DNA of 64,000 nucleotides from NCBI GenBank assembly GCA_963969595.1, contig OZ018408.1, forward strand, positions 45,323,022 through 45,387,021, given 5' to 3'. How positions within the stretch are numbered: position 1 is the first letter of the stretch; each line of letters begins with the position of its first letter. Made by a program: the position numbers and the translations under genes. The notes under the pieces are model-generated. The model was not told the DNA's origin. It ran no database searches and was given only the letters and a program-made list of their open reading frames with translations. This DNA is from Neckera pumila (taxonomy: Eukaryota; Streptophyta; Bryopsida; Hypnales; Neckeraceae). Below are positions 1 through 10,599 of the stretch, in pieces.

Positions 1-30
1 AACAATATATATACTCGCTCCAACAATTCA

Positions 31-94
31 AAACGTGTCCACAAGCCCTTTTATTTGTGTCAAAAGAAGAAAAAAAAAAAAACGTGTCCACAAG
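31..94 (+). mobile_element. 5'-truncated LINE tail with target duplication
   Basis: The 14-15-bp word AAACGTGTCCACAAG occurs at 31-45 and again at 80-94. Between them are only about 34 bases, ending in a long A tract. The insert (TTTTATTTGTGTCAAAAGAAG plus poly-A) matches the last bases of the LINE at 47101-47124 and a similar tail at 27549-27590. A direct target duplication plus a poly-A tail is the signature of target-primed reverse transcription, so this is an extremely 5'-truncated LINE insertion inside the MYB-CC intron. Confidence 0.75.
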
Positions 95-509
95 TAAGGT
101 CACCCACCTTAGGTTCTAGGAAACTTCAACGTCCAAGATTTTATGGAACACTAAAACAGTGTGCCAAAAGAGGAAATGAAGCTCGGTTTGTTAGATTTGT
201 CGATCTTGGGAATGAATTGGGATCCATCACTTAAGTTAAGAGGACCAGGATGAGATCCAAAGCTCAGTACACTAATCTATGGTGTTCAAATTAGAATTAA
301 GCTAACAAAAAGCAGAATATTGCACACTGAATAGAATAGTGAGAAGCAAACTTGGAAAATCCGAAAAGAAGTTTGTTATAATTCACTCAGAGATGATAGC
401 GCTATTAAGTTGCACATACTAATTAGCATATCTCTAAGTATTAGGGTTAGAGGAGTTAAGGTAAACTGCACTTAATTATGACTGACTTCTAAAACTGACC
501 CCAAGAGAT

Positions 510-700
510 TCTTACCTAAATATTTCACCTCTATTCCTGAGTTCTAACCTAGGGTCGAATTGCTACACCTATTTTCAACACTTTGAAATTTCATAGTTTA
601 TTCATCCAACGTCCAAAAAATGCATTCTAAGAGAATCTGGAACCCCTTTGACCCCTAACAACAAAACCCAACATAAACTAAGACAGCTCAATAACAGGAA
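510..700 (-). repeat. Dispersed repeat R3, copy 1
   Basis: This stretch shares ordered words such as CATAGTTTATTCAT, CCAAAAAATGCAT and TCTAGATTC-like phrases with 24960-25160 (same orientation) and with 23940-24110, 37180-37320 and 57765-57960 (opposite orientation). No ends or coding capacity are clear. It is an old dispersed repeat lying in the MYB-CC intron. Confidence 0.5.
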
Positions 701-998
701 CTATGCTCAAATGCATATTCAAACGATTTTCAGTGTAGATACCTTACTGCACCGTCTAGTTACTAGCATTGCTAGCATAAAGGGATGAATTTGACAGTAA
801 TTTCAAGATAAGCAATAAAGCTCCCTGGGAGCAAAAACTTGACAAGAACGATTCCTAAAGTTCTCAACAGTGTTGTAAATAATAGAATGCATCTCAAAAT
901 CAACTAGACACAAACAAAGGTGATAAGAAAGATTGCACGACTACATTCATATATTTTCATTTTCGTTTTATTTTTGAGAGGCAGCATGGAAAACTCAC

Positions 999-1209
999 TC
1001 TCAGGGCCACCGAGCTGCGTGACGGCGTCCACAAAGCGCTCGTGAAGCTCCGGAGTCCAGCGCAGGCGAGGCTTAGGGTCCACAGGGCTCACTTCCCCAG
1101 CAGCCAAGGAGCCATAAGGAGACTGCAATCGGGGGTCGTGCATAATTTGGTGCTGCTGCTGCCGGTGAGGAACCAGCTCCAAGTTGGAGTATTTCTTCAT
1201 CTGGTACAT
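999..1209 (-). CDS. MYB-CC (PHR1-like GARP) transcription factor, exon 1
   Basis: The exon encodes 70 codons plus one base, from ATG at 1209-1207 to the donor after 999. Residues 1-24 are basic and Gln/His-rich. Residues about 46-70 (PKPRLRWTPELHERFVDAV, then TQLGGPE) are the first helix of the single MYB repeat of the GARP/MYB-CC family, which includes the PHR1 and PHL phosphate-response regulators. Family proteins act in the nucleus and bind imperfect palindromic sites as dimers through a downstream coiled coil. The exon ends GAG-A before GTGAGT, a phase-1 donor exactly where family members continue with Lys/Arg-ATPK. The remaining MYB helices and coiled coil are outside the window. Which paralogue this is (PHR, PHL or MYR-type) cannot be told from exon 1. 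Translation beyond residue 70 would be intron. Confidence 0.87.
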
Positions 1210-1560
1210 CGTAAACTAAGCAATGTAAAATGAAAGGTGTCTGTGTTAACGGGGGGGTCTGTCTGGAGATCTCTGAAGATTTCGGTTGCACTTGAATGTT
1301 CTTCGCTTGATGTGGCTTGATGGCGTTCTTCTTGAAAACGGAAGGAGGGAGACAGAAACCAATGGGTCCACAGGCCCAAAAGTTTCTCTCAATACTCTGA
1401 ATCGGACTCTGAATTGAACGCTGAACTGAACCCTGAATTGGACTCTGAATTGGACGCTGAATTGGAATCTGGATTGCGCTCTGAATTGGACTCTGGACTG
1501 GACTCTGGATTGGTAGTCTGAATTGAGAGATGGACAAGGAGGGTGAATCCAAGCCTGCTA
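1210..1560 (-). promoter_or_regulatory. 5' leader region of MYB-CC gene
   Basis: Immediately upstream of the start codon on the minus strand is a pyrimidine-rich stretch ending in CTTAG (AG at 1217-1216). It looks like an intron acceptor six bases before the ATG, so the leader may be spliced. Further upstream lie the minisatellite at 1394-1526 and a long overlapping frame in another phase. The transcription start cannot be placed. Confidence 0.4.
1394..1526. repeat. 12-bp minisatellite (CTGAATTGGACT)n
   Basis: About eleven imperfect copies of a 12-base unit close to CTGAATTGGACT. Read on the minus strand in one frame it gives a degenerate PIQS repeat peptide, which explains the long frame at 1073-1552. 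It lies within the presumed leader of the MYB-CC gene, about 200 bases before the start codon. Confidence 0.85.
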
Positions 1561-3180
1561 CTCAAGGAACGCCGAACATGTCTAAGAGATCACCTCCCCG
1601 AAGTGCAAAAACACATAGTTTCTGCCGAACTTGCACACAGGTTGGCTGTTGGGAGCTATTGTGATGTCCTTGGTGGGGCTCTTAGCACATGATTGCAGTC
1701 GAAAGTCGTGCTGAAATAATCTCTGGAATAGGGACGCAAAGAGCAGAGTGATATAAAGACCATGACAGCGTCTGTAATGTACCATATGCCGTCACGAAGA
1801 GGGTTCCCACACTGCAATAACCGGAACCAGGCTTGCGTTGCGTTCACCAGAAATTAGAAGGACTTAATAATAAGCAATCAAGAGCCGAGGAATAGGAATT
1901 TGATAGCAGATTGTTGAACGGAGAGGGAGGCTTCGTTGTCACACGGTCCTGCTAGGAAACCATGACGAATTGGAAACTCTCCACACTGTGACACAACTGC
2001 CACACCCACGGCTATGGAAATCTCAGCGGCTGGGAAGTCGGATGTCCACGCTTCCACATCTGAATTCGGCGGAAAAGCAAGCAATGGATTGCTTTCGATT
2101 TACACTTGAGGGGAAGAATTGAAAATGTCTCCGTTTCTGAAACACACAAAATCAGCCCAAGATTAAGTAAACAACCTGACATAGCAAAACCATCTTATCC
2201 GATTGTTGCCGGTTGGAGGCCATGGAGGATTCCTAAGTAGTTGAACTAGTACTTTGCTTCGGTTTCTCCAACAACAGTACCATTATATGCAACATTATGA
2301 GTACCAGTATGTGTAGGGTAAGTTACTAGGGCAAGGTGCTTCATGGGAGTAAGCATGTGGCGACCAAAAGGTGTGGTTGCTTGTTTGCTCCCATTAGCCA
2401 CTATACCTTAGTTGCTCACCCTGATTTAAGGGAAATTTAGAGAGAGAAAGAAATCCGGCATGGAGTGCAGTTCGTAAAGCATAATAACCCACAGTTACAA
2501 TACCAGGGTGTGTTTTTGACGATACAGCTTACAACAACGGGCAACTGTGACACACGAGTTCACTCTAAGGGATGAGATTCACACAAGTAAGCCCACGAAA
2601 ACTTCACAAAGTTCTATGTACAATTATTAGAAGCATGAAGGAAGCCAAAAAGTTTCAAATTGACAGCACCCCACACTGGTGTGGTACGAACAATCAGCTC
2701 ACTCAACATTAAATCCATAGTAAGACTTCCCCTAGAGTGCTTTCGCTTCTGTACTTATTAAAAACTACTAATCCTCCCCCCAATCATCACCATCGCCAAC
2801 TCCTCAACACCCTAGAAACCAGCTCCTTTCTACAAGTCCGAAAGAGGAAAAACTAGCGTTGCCGCTAGTCTATCCTACCGATTTCAAACCAATTACCAAA
2901 ATTGGTCAAAGAATTACAAACTAACACAGGCTCACCAACATTGCAGATCTACTTGGGAGTGTCGACAACTAATACGAAAAGTTCCACACAAATTGTGCTA
3001 AAAGCCTGTCCATGTTGCGAGCTGTCGAAACTTCCAATGCACGCAAACTTGAGCCCCGAATTTCAAACATATCGGTTTTGTCACAAAACCAAACCTTTCC
3101 ACAAAACCAAGTGACTACGTATCCCTGAAACTCTACTTACCGACATTTAATACGAGTTTGGAAGCACGGACGCAAAAATT
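1561..3180. other. Intergenic, no recognised gene
   Basis: This stretch has mixed composition and is less AT-rich than most of the window. It lies upstream of the MYB-CC start and upstream of the exon candidate at 4013. Several short frames exist on the minus strand (1582-2084), but none shows a domain I recognise. It may contain upstream leader exons or a shared promoter for two divergent genes; nothing in the sequence decides this. Confidence 0.4.
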
Positions 3181-3502
3181 TACAGCTTGTGAGCCAAAAT
3201 GCACAATCTCACGAAAGATCACCAGAATATACTCTTGAAGCTTATCTGTATCTTCCCAATCATGACAGGTCGGCAATAGTGTGCGCTACCTGTGATTCCT
3301 GCTCCAGACCCCACGGTGAATTACGACAAAACGTAAAGCCAAACGGAACAAGCGCTCCCGCTCCAACCAAAACTTCAAGCTCCGCTTGCAGACGGGGAAA
3401 AGCTACAGCGCGCTCTTCCAGTGCTCCAGCGTCGATCCTTGCAGCTCAGCCTTGACTTTCCTGCAACGATTCGATGACGACACTAAACCAGGCCGAGCTC
3501 AC

Positions 3503-3621
3503 GACTCACTCACTTACCCACTCACTTACCCACTCACTCACCCACTCACTTACTCACTCACTTACTCACAGACACACACACACTCACACACACACACACA
3601 CACTCACACATACACACACAC
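3503..3621. repeat. (ACTC/ACTT)n and (AC)n compound microsatellite
   Basis: Tandem ACTCACTTACCC-like units grade into a run of CA dinucleotides with occasional interruptions. The frames that appear to encode alternating Thr-His and Ser-Leu-Thr-His peptides here are translations of the microsatellite, not genes. Confidence 0.9.
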
Positions 3622-3879
3622 TCTGGTTGCAATTTTCAAAACGGACGAGCGAGAGATAAAAGAGCGCCGAGTTTTCCCCGCCCCAGCCCGCCAAATCCGC
3701 TTAGCCCAGAAACCCGAGCCTCCCCACGCAGCCGCTAACGTTGAATCCCCAACAAGCCTTTACTAGCTTGCCGTGCGAATTGGGTGTGATTAGAAGCGCA
3801 AAGGCACGAGTGGAAGGTGCGAGGCAGGAGCTTGGAAGCTTTGGTTGCGAGAGATGGAAGGTGCAGCTAGCAAGCGCAG

Positions 3880-4012
3880 GAAACATGTGAGAGATCGAGT
3901 TGGGGATTGATGAAGGCGAATTGGCTGGCAGTGGTGAAAAGACGAAGACGACGACGAAGAAGAAGAGGATGGGGTGGGGAGGGGTCTTAACTTAAGTTAA
4001 AGCTTAAGAGGC
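3880..4012 (+). promoter_or_regulatory. Purine-rich leader before the 4013 exon candidate
   Basis: A strongly purine-biased stretch (GAAGACGAAGACGACGACGA, then AAGAAGAAGAGG and G-runs) directly precedes the ATG at 4013. GA-rich tracts are common in plant 5' leaders. There is no clear TATA box. It is called a leader only because of its position next to the exon candidate. Confidence 0.3.
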
Positions 4013-4199
4013 ATGGAGGAGCTCGAGATTTGGCGACAAGACGAATCTCCGGTGGATGGCGAGGAGCTGGAATATGCCAGCCAGGGCAACGAAAGCAGCA
4101 GTGGCAGCAGCAGCAGCAATAGCAGGGGAGCCTTGGGGCCGCCGTGTCGTTTCTGTCACGCTTCAGGACCTACTAACGTAGTCTACGACTACTGCCCTG
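4013..4199 (+). CDS. Candidate exon with half of a TFIIB-like zinc ribbon
   Basis: An ATG-initiated frame of 84 codons. Residues 1-20 are acidic, 24-38 are a Ser/Gly-rich linker, and residues 45-60 read CRFCHASGPTNVVYDY. The Cys-x2-Cys followed by about eight residues and a VV-x-DY motif resembles the first half of the N-terminal zinc ribbon of TFIIB/BRF-type transcription factors, where the second CxxC follows about 15-18 residues later. A possible phase-1 donor (CCTG before GTGGGG) lies at 4199/4200, just before that position, so the second CxxC would be in the next exon. I found no such exon downstream before the transposon-rich DNA starts near 4280. It could be the first exon of a gene with a very long intron, an orphaned gene fragment, or a chance frame. 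If it is unspliced the frame ends at 4267. Confidence 0.33.
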
Positions 4200-4392
4200 G
4201 TGGGGTGGGGAGGGATCTGCAGGGCTTGTACTACCCGGCAGGCAGCAGGCAGTCAGGGGTAGGGTGAAAAAAAATGGGGGGCGATTTTGTAGAGCCCAAA
4301 AAATTGAATGTCAGCGACAAGAGTATAGGAATTTGGAAGTTTGGGGGGACACAATTTTGAAGAGCTTGTCTTTTGTTGGTGCACTAGGATTT

Positions 4393-4705
4393 GCAAGAGA
4401 TACGAAGTGATTATGGGATTGGTATGCCTATATGTGTAGGAGTTGTGATGGGCCATAGAATTTTCAAGGCCTATATCATCCCAAAATAGGGGAACCATTT
4501 GCAATGTGCACATGCAGCTACATCCCTTTATATAGAGCGCACCTACATCTCTAACCCCTTATTTTGTAAGGGGATATAGTTATATGTTTGTACTCCATGA
4601 ACGTGTAGTGTAAAAGATGTCCTTGTTTTGGAGGTTGTATAGGTTTGTAGAAATTCTATGGTCAATCATAATCCCTACACACCTTAGTACACCTCGCCAC
4701 AGCTG
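4393..4705. repeat. Short foldback repeat
   Basis: The segment 4393-4500 is partly the reverse complement of 4617-4705 (shared words include AATTCTATGG and CCTACACA). The spacer contains TAACCCCTTATTTTGT and its near complement. It sits directly against the left end of the TTAA-type element at 4780. It is probably a decayed MITE. Confidence 0.45.
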
Positions 4706-4779
4706 TACATTCACATATGATAGCTTCCATTTGCCAAATCCATCTAAGAATGGCTTGGAGATTTGCTACATTTTTTCAA

Positions 4780-6622
4780 CCCCTAAAAGACCAAGGCCCT
4801 TATTCTGCCAAAAAACACTCAAAACTGTCATTTCTACAGCAAAAAGTTAAAAATTTTGAAAAATGTTTTTTTTGCACATCTAACCATAGGATCTTACACC
4901 TAACTAGTATGAGAGTGTGTAGAAAAAATTTCAGAATTTTTGACCGCACAGATTGCAAGATTTCTGCATTTAAAGTGAAAAAAAGAAGTTTTTCAGTACA
5001 TTCGGGACTAGATTTTTTGACTTTGAACATTTTTAACTTAAAATTTTTGCACTAAAAAGTTTAGAGCTATAAATCTTTGTAGTGAAGAATTGAGTTGAGA
5101 GTCTAGGAAAAAGAACAAAAATAAAAAAAACTTAATTACCATTCTTTAACCCCTAAAGTTTCATGACTATGTAATCACCAAAAACACTCGAAAATTGTCA
5201 TTTCTAATACAATTACCAAATTTTTGGAAAAAACAATTTTTGACACATGTAACCGTATGATCTTGTAGTATGATATTTTGAAAACATGTGGTAAGAATTT
5301 CAAAAAATTCCACCGTGTGGATCATAAGATATAAGCATTCAAAGTCTTGAAAACCATTTTTTCAGTCTTGCGAAAAACCAGGCAGCTGCACTTTGCAAGC
5401 CCACTTTTCAATGAAAAATGCCGATAAAGGTGGTGCTTCTTTGAATTCAGTTTCCTAAACAGGTTTTCTATATGCTTGAAAAATTTCACATCATATGGAA
5501 TTGTACAACATATAGGAAAAGAATAGTAAGTAGAAAGAAGTAGAAAATGATTCAAAATACTAAATTGTTAAAAATTTAATTATGAAATTTAAAAATACCA
5601 GTCCCAATGGTTGTAATGTTGTAATAATCAATCTACATTCTAGGAAAAAAAATTTCCAAAAATATTGAAAATTGAGTTAAATAAACGACTTTAAAGTTTT
5701 TTTTAGAGTAGACAATCCATAACTACCCGCAAACCAAAAACCCTCATAACTTTTGAATCATTGATTGAAATGCAATGACTCAAAGCTTTTTAAGTATATA
5801 TAAATGTAAAAAAACAATTTCAAAAAAAAACTTCCAGAAAAAATGATGTTTTTTTATTTGCCCAAATTGCCCAGTTACGAAAAAAGTAACATATTAGGTC
5901 ACAACTTTTGACTCGTATTTCAAAGTGTCATGAAACTTGGTACACATGAAGATATTCCTCGTCCCCACCTTCTATTAAAATTTCAGCCTCAAATATGGAT
6001 ATCTCTAGTCAGAGGTACTTGCCCAAAATTTCTATATAGCCCAAAAACACATGTTGATCCTTTAGGGGTTAAAAAATTGTTAAATAGAAGTAGTTACGAG
6101 ATAGAAGGAAAATCTAAAATATTCATATATTTTAGATGGAATTAAAATGCACTAATCCCAATGGTGAGATGGTTCTTGCAAGTAACATAAACCATGCAAA
6201 AAAAAAACTGAAAATTTTGAAAAAATGCATTCAGAAATGCATCCTAAAAGGTATTTTTTTCAAAAAGATGCTCTAACTACCCGAAAAACAAGAATGTGCA
6301 TAACTTTCTCATAACAAATCCAAATGAAATGAATCAAAGCTTTCCAAATAGACAAAAATATAGTCTATGAGAAAAAAAATATTAAAAAAAAAATTCAAAT
6401 TTTTGTCAATTTTTTTTGGCTGCCCGCCATCCCATGTTTTAAGCTTATTTGGTTTTAACTTTTTTTCCCAAGCACTGATTGTGCAAAAAAAATTATTCCC
6501 ACAAAGCTTATCATTTTTTCTAACTTCCAAGCTAGTTTCAAAAAATCACAACAAAATTTCAGCCCATAGGTACCTGCCCGAAATCCAAAATGTCCGCTGA
6601 ACCGACAATGGTCCTTTAGGGG
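4780..6622 (-). mobile_element. TTAA-flanked TIR element, subfamily B, split by a nested copy
   Basis: The left end reads CCCCTAAAAGACC at 4780 and the right end CTTTAGGGG at 6614-6622. The flanks are TCAA (4776-4779) and TTAA (6623-6626). The segment 4780-5145 is the reverse complement of the right half of the copy at 28946-29853. The segment 6073-6622 is the reverse complement of its left half. The two halves are separated by the subfamily-A element at 5150-6068, so this is a minus-oriented B element of about 0.9 kb with an insertion. There is no long open frame. It is non-autonomous as far as visible. Confidence 0.8.
5150..6068 (+). mobile_element. TTAA-flanked TIR element, subfamily A, nested
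   Basis: The ends are CCCCTAAAG (5150) and CTTTAGGGG (to 6068), with perfect TTAA duplications at 5146-5149 and 6069-6072. It is collinear with the second A copy at 22100-23023 over its whole length. It interrupts the B element at the place that reads TTAA on the minus strand in the B copy at 38510-39405. TTAA duplication with ends starting CCC is typical of the piggyBac superfamily; a TA duplication (Tc1/mariner) would give the same picture because TTAA is palindromic. No transposase is encoded. Confidence 0.82.
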
Positions 6623-6626
6623 TTAA

Positions 6627-8390
6627 TATAGTAAATTGTGTAATTCAATGAATGAATATACTTTAAAATAACATACTTTAAAATAATATACATACGTGTC
6701 TTCATCTTGCACTAATCTCCTCATGAGATGTCACTAAATGACCAAAATAAATTACTTTGGACAGCATCCACTTTTGGAGGGGGAGGAAGAGAGGTTTATT
6801 GGATGTAAGATCAAAAAGAGGAGGGGAGGTTGGATTTTGACCATCTTGTAGAATTTTTAAATCTAATTTGGTAACATGCTTGATTCTCTTCTTTTTGAGG
6901 TTACATTAACTTGAATTTCAATGCCCCTTAAAAATCAAGTTTAGATGCATCCTAATACTCTTATCTAAATTACAATCCATAATCAATGAAGAGTCTGTTG
7001 GGGCTAACTTTGGTTTTGAATTGAAAGGGAAAAACTACCTTTGCATTGATAGAAGCTACACATGGGAGGAAGTTTGAATACATCCTTATTTGAGAAGCAA
7101 AATTGTGCTATAAGGTTAGAGTCTCTTATAGTATAATTGGTGCTTCTTTCTTTTAACTTCTCAAATTAATTCAATATTATGCATGCCCATATGTGTGAAT
7201 ACGCCAACACCTTGAGGAAGAGAAGACAATTTTAATTAAAAAAACAAGAACTATGGTCTAAGGAATGAAGGTTTATTATTACTACTTCTGCCTTTGGATC
7301 AATAGAAACAAAGCTTTGAAGTGAACAACCTAAGCTACATTTAAGGATGTTTGATGCAACAATATAATTGGAAGGCAAGGTTGTGTTAAAGGAAAAGAAC
7401 ATCTCAGTGTTATGTAGATCTTTGTAATATTTTATTTTACTATTCACATTCATTCATTGGTGATTCCATAGTAGGAATACAAGCTTACACTAGTTATGGA
7501 ATTAAAGTAGGTCACCTTATTATAGACACACGCAAACTCCCTAGCCATCCCAAAAATTCTCATAGATTTATTTATTCTAAAAAGTGAGATTTATGCTTCA
7601 TAGATGTCATTTATTGAAAACATCTATGAAGTGGTCATCATAGTCCAATGGCTACAATGGGATGTTGTACCTAATGCAAATTTGTAAGGTCCATTAAGAG
7701 TCTTCATGTTAATTCAACTAGTGTAAACACTCATTTTATATTGTCATTTTGGGCTTAAAATCATCTTTTATCATTATTTTCTAAGTGAATGATGGAATAA
7801 GAAAGGAATAGATTCTTTGCCCCAAAATCATTCAAATTTTAGAAATAAATTTGCTCTAGAAGAAGAATGTGATATAAACAATTTGTATGTATCACATTAA
7901 TTGAATTAACTTGATTAGTAGTTCACAATTTTTAGATAAATAAAGTCTATATTATTTTTATATATTCTCTTTATTTACAAATTTCATCCACTTTCAACTA
8001 CACCTATCCCAATTGCTTCTAAAATTCATCCAAATATTCACACTAATTAGGTCAAATTTATTCAAAATTCATTTAATTAGTGTGATGAGGTTCATACTTT
8101 TCCTATTTTTCAAAAACAAAAATAATTTAAAATGATATTTTTAAATTTGTGGAACATTTCTTTGGTTAAAGTTGTCAAAGAAACAATAGATACATAAATA
8201 CCAAACAAATTAATTGTAGAAGAAAATGAGAAAGTTAGATTTTACATCCATTGAAATTTATTTTTTGGATCTACATGAATAAAAAATTTACAAGAAAGGA
8301 ATATAAACTTATCCTAAGTAGACACTTTATACAAAAGAAGGATTTGTTGGAGGTTGATTTACAAATTGTACTACTTATTTTTTTTAAATA
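6627..8390. other. AT-rich spacer, no gene seen
   Basis: No frame longer than about 75 codons, no domain match and no clear terminal repeats. It contains homopurine G-rich patches near 6775-6830. It is probably decayed transposon DNA. Confidence 0.5.
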
Positions 8391-9052
8391 CACTAATGGT
8401 TGGCGCTTGCTATGCTACGCATTCATCATTAGAATTTTATGAGAATTTTTATGTATTAGATAAAATGCAAAACAAAAATTTCAATAAATCTTCAAATAAA
8501 AATTACTAAAATCTTTGTATAATTTTGTTTATAAGTAAGCATATATTGAAATGTACAATAGAAATTTATTGAATGATGAATGAAATATATGCAATGGTGA
8601 ATACTGTAAAAGATACACATTTATTGTCATGCATTCAAAAGTTGACTCAACTGTTACAAACAATGGCAACCCAAAAACTTGGTGAATTGAAAAGAAAAAC
8701 TTGTAAATTTCAAAAACTTCATGAACAACTTAATTGTTGTGAAATCCAAAATTTCTTCAATTGAATAGATTTCTCAAATCATTTGGTAGTAGCAATAGAA
8801 TTTTGAAATCATAAAAGTGATATTACAGAGGTGATTGCAAACTACTATTCTATTTCTGTAATATAAGACTGTATGAAAATATTATTTTTATGTATGCATG
8901 ATTGAAAATATATTTTCAAAATATTAAATTAATTATTTCAAAGACTTATTGAAATCATTATCATGCATTCTATTCAAATATATCAAAAATTTTACTAATA
9001 TGTGATACAATGAATGCGTAGCATAGCAAGCATGAGCTCCAATTATTAATGG
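8391..9052. mobile_element. MITE with long TIRs (GCTTGCTATGCTACGCATTC)
   Basis: The 22-bp word at 8405-8426 is the perfect reverse complement of 9010-9031. Weaker complementarity extends outward (CACTAATGGTTGG against CCAATTATTAATGG). The interior is AT-rich without coding content; the 63-codon frame at 8573 is not recognisable. The target duplication is not clear, so the superfamily is unassigned. Confidence 0.65.
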
Positions 9053-10590
9053 TAGCATTTGTGATATTACAGAGGGAGTTATGATTTTAGTAGTATGATG
9101 AAGAATTACTTAAACATCAATCTTGAACGTGCAAGATGAGGTAGATGTAATAGAAAGATAAAGGAAGACCTATGAAATGTCCAAAGTTGTTGATCTTTAG
9201 ATGGAATTTAGTTACATTTTGATAGCGATGTATTTATCAAAAAAATTACATCAAAGAAAATGAGAATATGATTAGAATTGACTCTATCATATGGATGAAG
9301 TACAAGTACTTGTAGGTCAATCATGGACAAGTAAGATTGACTGATATAATGAAAAGATTCTTTATTCAAATGAAGAAGTTATTAGAGGCCTGTGGTTTTA
9401 CTGATCACATTATTATTCATCATAAGTAAAGTACAAGTATAAGTACTTGCAAGTCAATTATGACAAGCCAAATACACTAGATGTAATGGAAAGGAAAATG
9501 AGGACAAGTAGGTGTCATGAATTATCAATCTTGCATACAACTTAGTATTTAAATATTTTGTAGTGCACTTGTCACAAGACAATATAAAATAGAATGAGAA
9601 TATGATTGAAATTGATTGAATGTTAAATGAGGCAGAGAATGTTATAGTTGTATGAGTCTAGGTGTGGGGGTCATCAATACTCAAAGGCATATTGAAATAA
9701 ATATATAGTTTCAAGGTCAAGAATGACAAGGCCTCAATAGAGATTTTGTCATTAGAGGCTTCAATATCCTTCTAGCTGTCATTTTGATTGCAATGCATCA
9801 AATTACGCTGTCGACTCTTTAACACGTAAATTTCAAATGAATAAACTTACCTTATTGTATTAGTAAGGCTTTACCAGTAGCTCCAACTTAGGTTGAAAGA
9901 GTGATTTTAGCTTATTTTTACCTTGAATCGCCTTTGACTTTCATATTTATAGTAGCTCTAATATAATCCCAAAGCGCCTAAATGACCCAAAAAGGGTGCT
10001 TTCAAGTCAAATGAAATTGGAATGAAACATTTAAAAAAATTTATGATAAATTTTTACTCAAATGATGAGTTTTAGCTAACATAGTGCATTATACAAAACT
10101 AGAAGTTGGAAGCATTTTGCTTTAGTGAAAGATTGAAATTTATTTTAATGAATAAATTAAAAGAATGGCAAACGATGAGAAAGCATAGAAGAAGAATTTC
10201 CACATAGACACTATTGTATGCCCATTCCAAATAACTTGCATGTGACTCATATAATTGCTCTCAAAATTCTCATAAAAGTGCACTAAGTATATATTTGAGA
10301 AATAGCAATTGCCTAAATTAATGGAAAAATGATAAGATTTGAATGAAATTCTAACATCTTTAATACAACTAGATCACTATTCATAGATTGAGTTTCAATT
10401 TGCTTAAATGTAATTTAGACATACTTCTTGAATATATGACTTTAGCCCAAGAACAATTAAAAAAAAACTGGAATAGGAAAAATCCAAGTTTCATAGATAA
10501 GGTTGTAAATAGTCTTAAATTTCTGAATTTTTTGAGTAGAATAAATGTTAACAAAATTGCCACAAAACAGCATGTGCTAAAAATAATGGA
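9053..10590. other. AT-rich spacer with short direct repeats
   Basis: No gene recognised. Related phrases (AGTACAAGTACTTGTAGGTC, AGTATAAGTACTTGCAAGTC) recur around 9300-9480. The word TGATATTACAGAGG occurs at about 8818 and again at about 9061. These look like remnants of older tandem or dispersed repeats. Confidence 0.45.
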
Positions 10591-10599
10591 ATGGTTAAA

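Larger units (their letters stand above)
1..998 (-). other. Intron 1 of MYB-CC gene (partial)
   Basis: Sequence downstream of the exon-1 donor on the minus strand. The donor GTGAGT reads from 998 to 993. I searched this stretch for the expected continuation of the MYB domain (a K-ATPK..MGVKGLT..HLKSHLQK-type peptide) and did not find it, so intron 1 is longer than 990 bases and exon 2 lies left of the window. The intron is AT-rich and holds a tiny LINE tail at 31-94 and a dispersed repeat copy at about 510-700. Confidence 0.7.

Noticed and set aside
3386..3766. 126-codon frame with THTHTH and PLTYPLTY repeats
   Set aside because: Product of the ACTC/AC microsatellite; no domain and no codon signal outside it.
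9298..9480. Tandem array around AGTACTTG
   Set aside because: Only two or three diverged phrases at irregular spacing.
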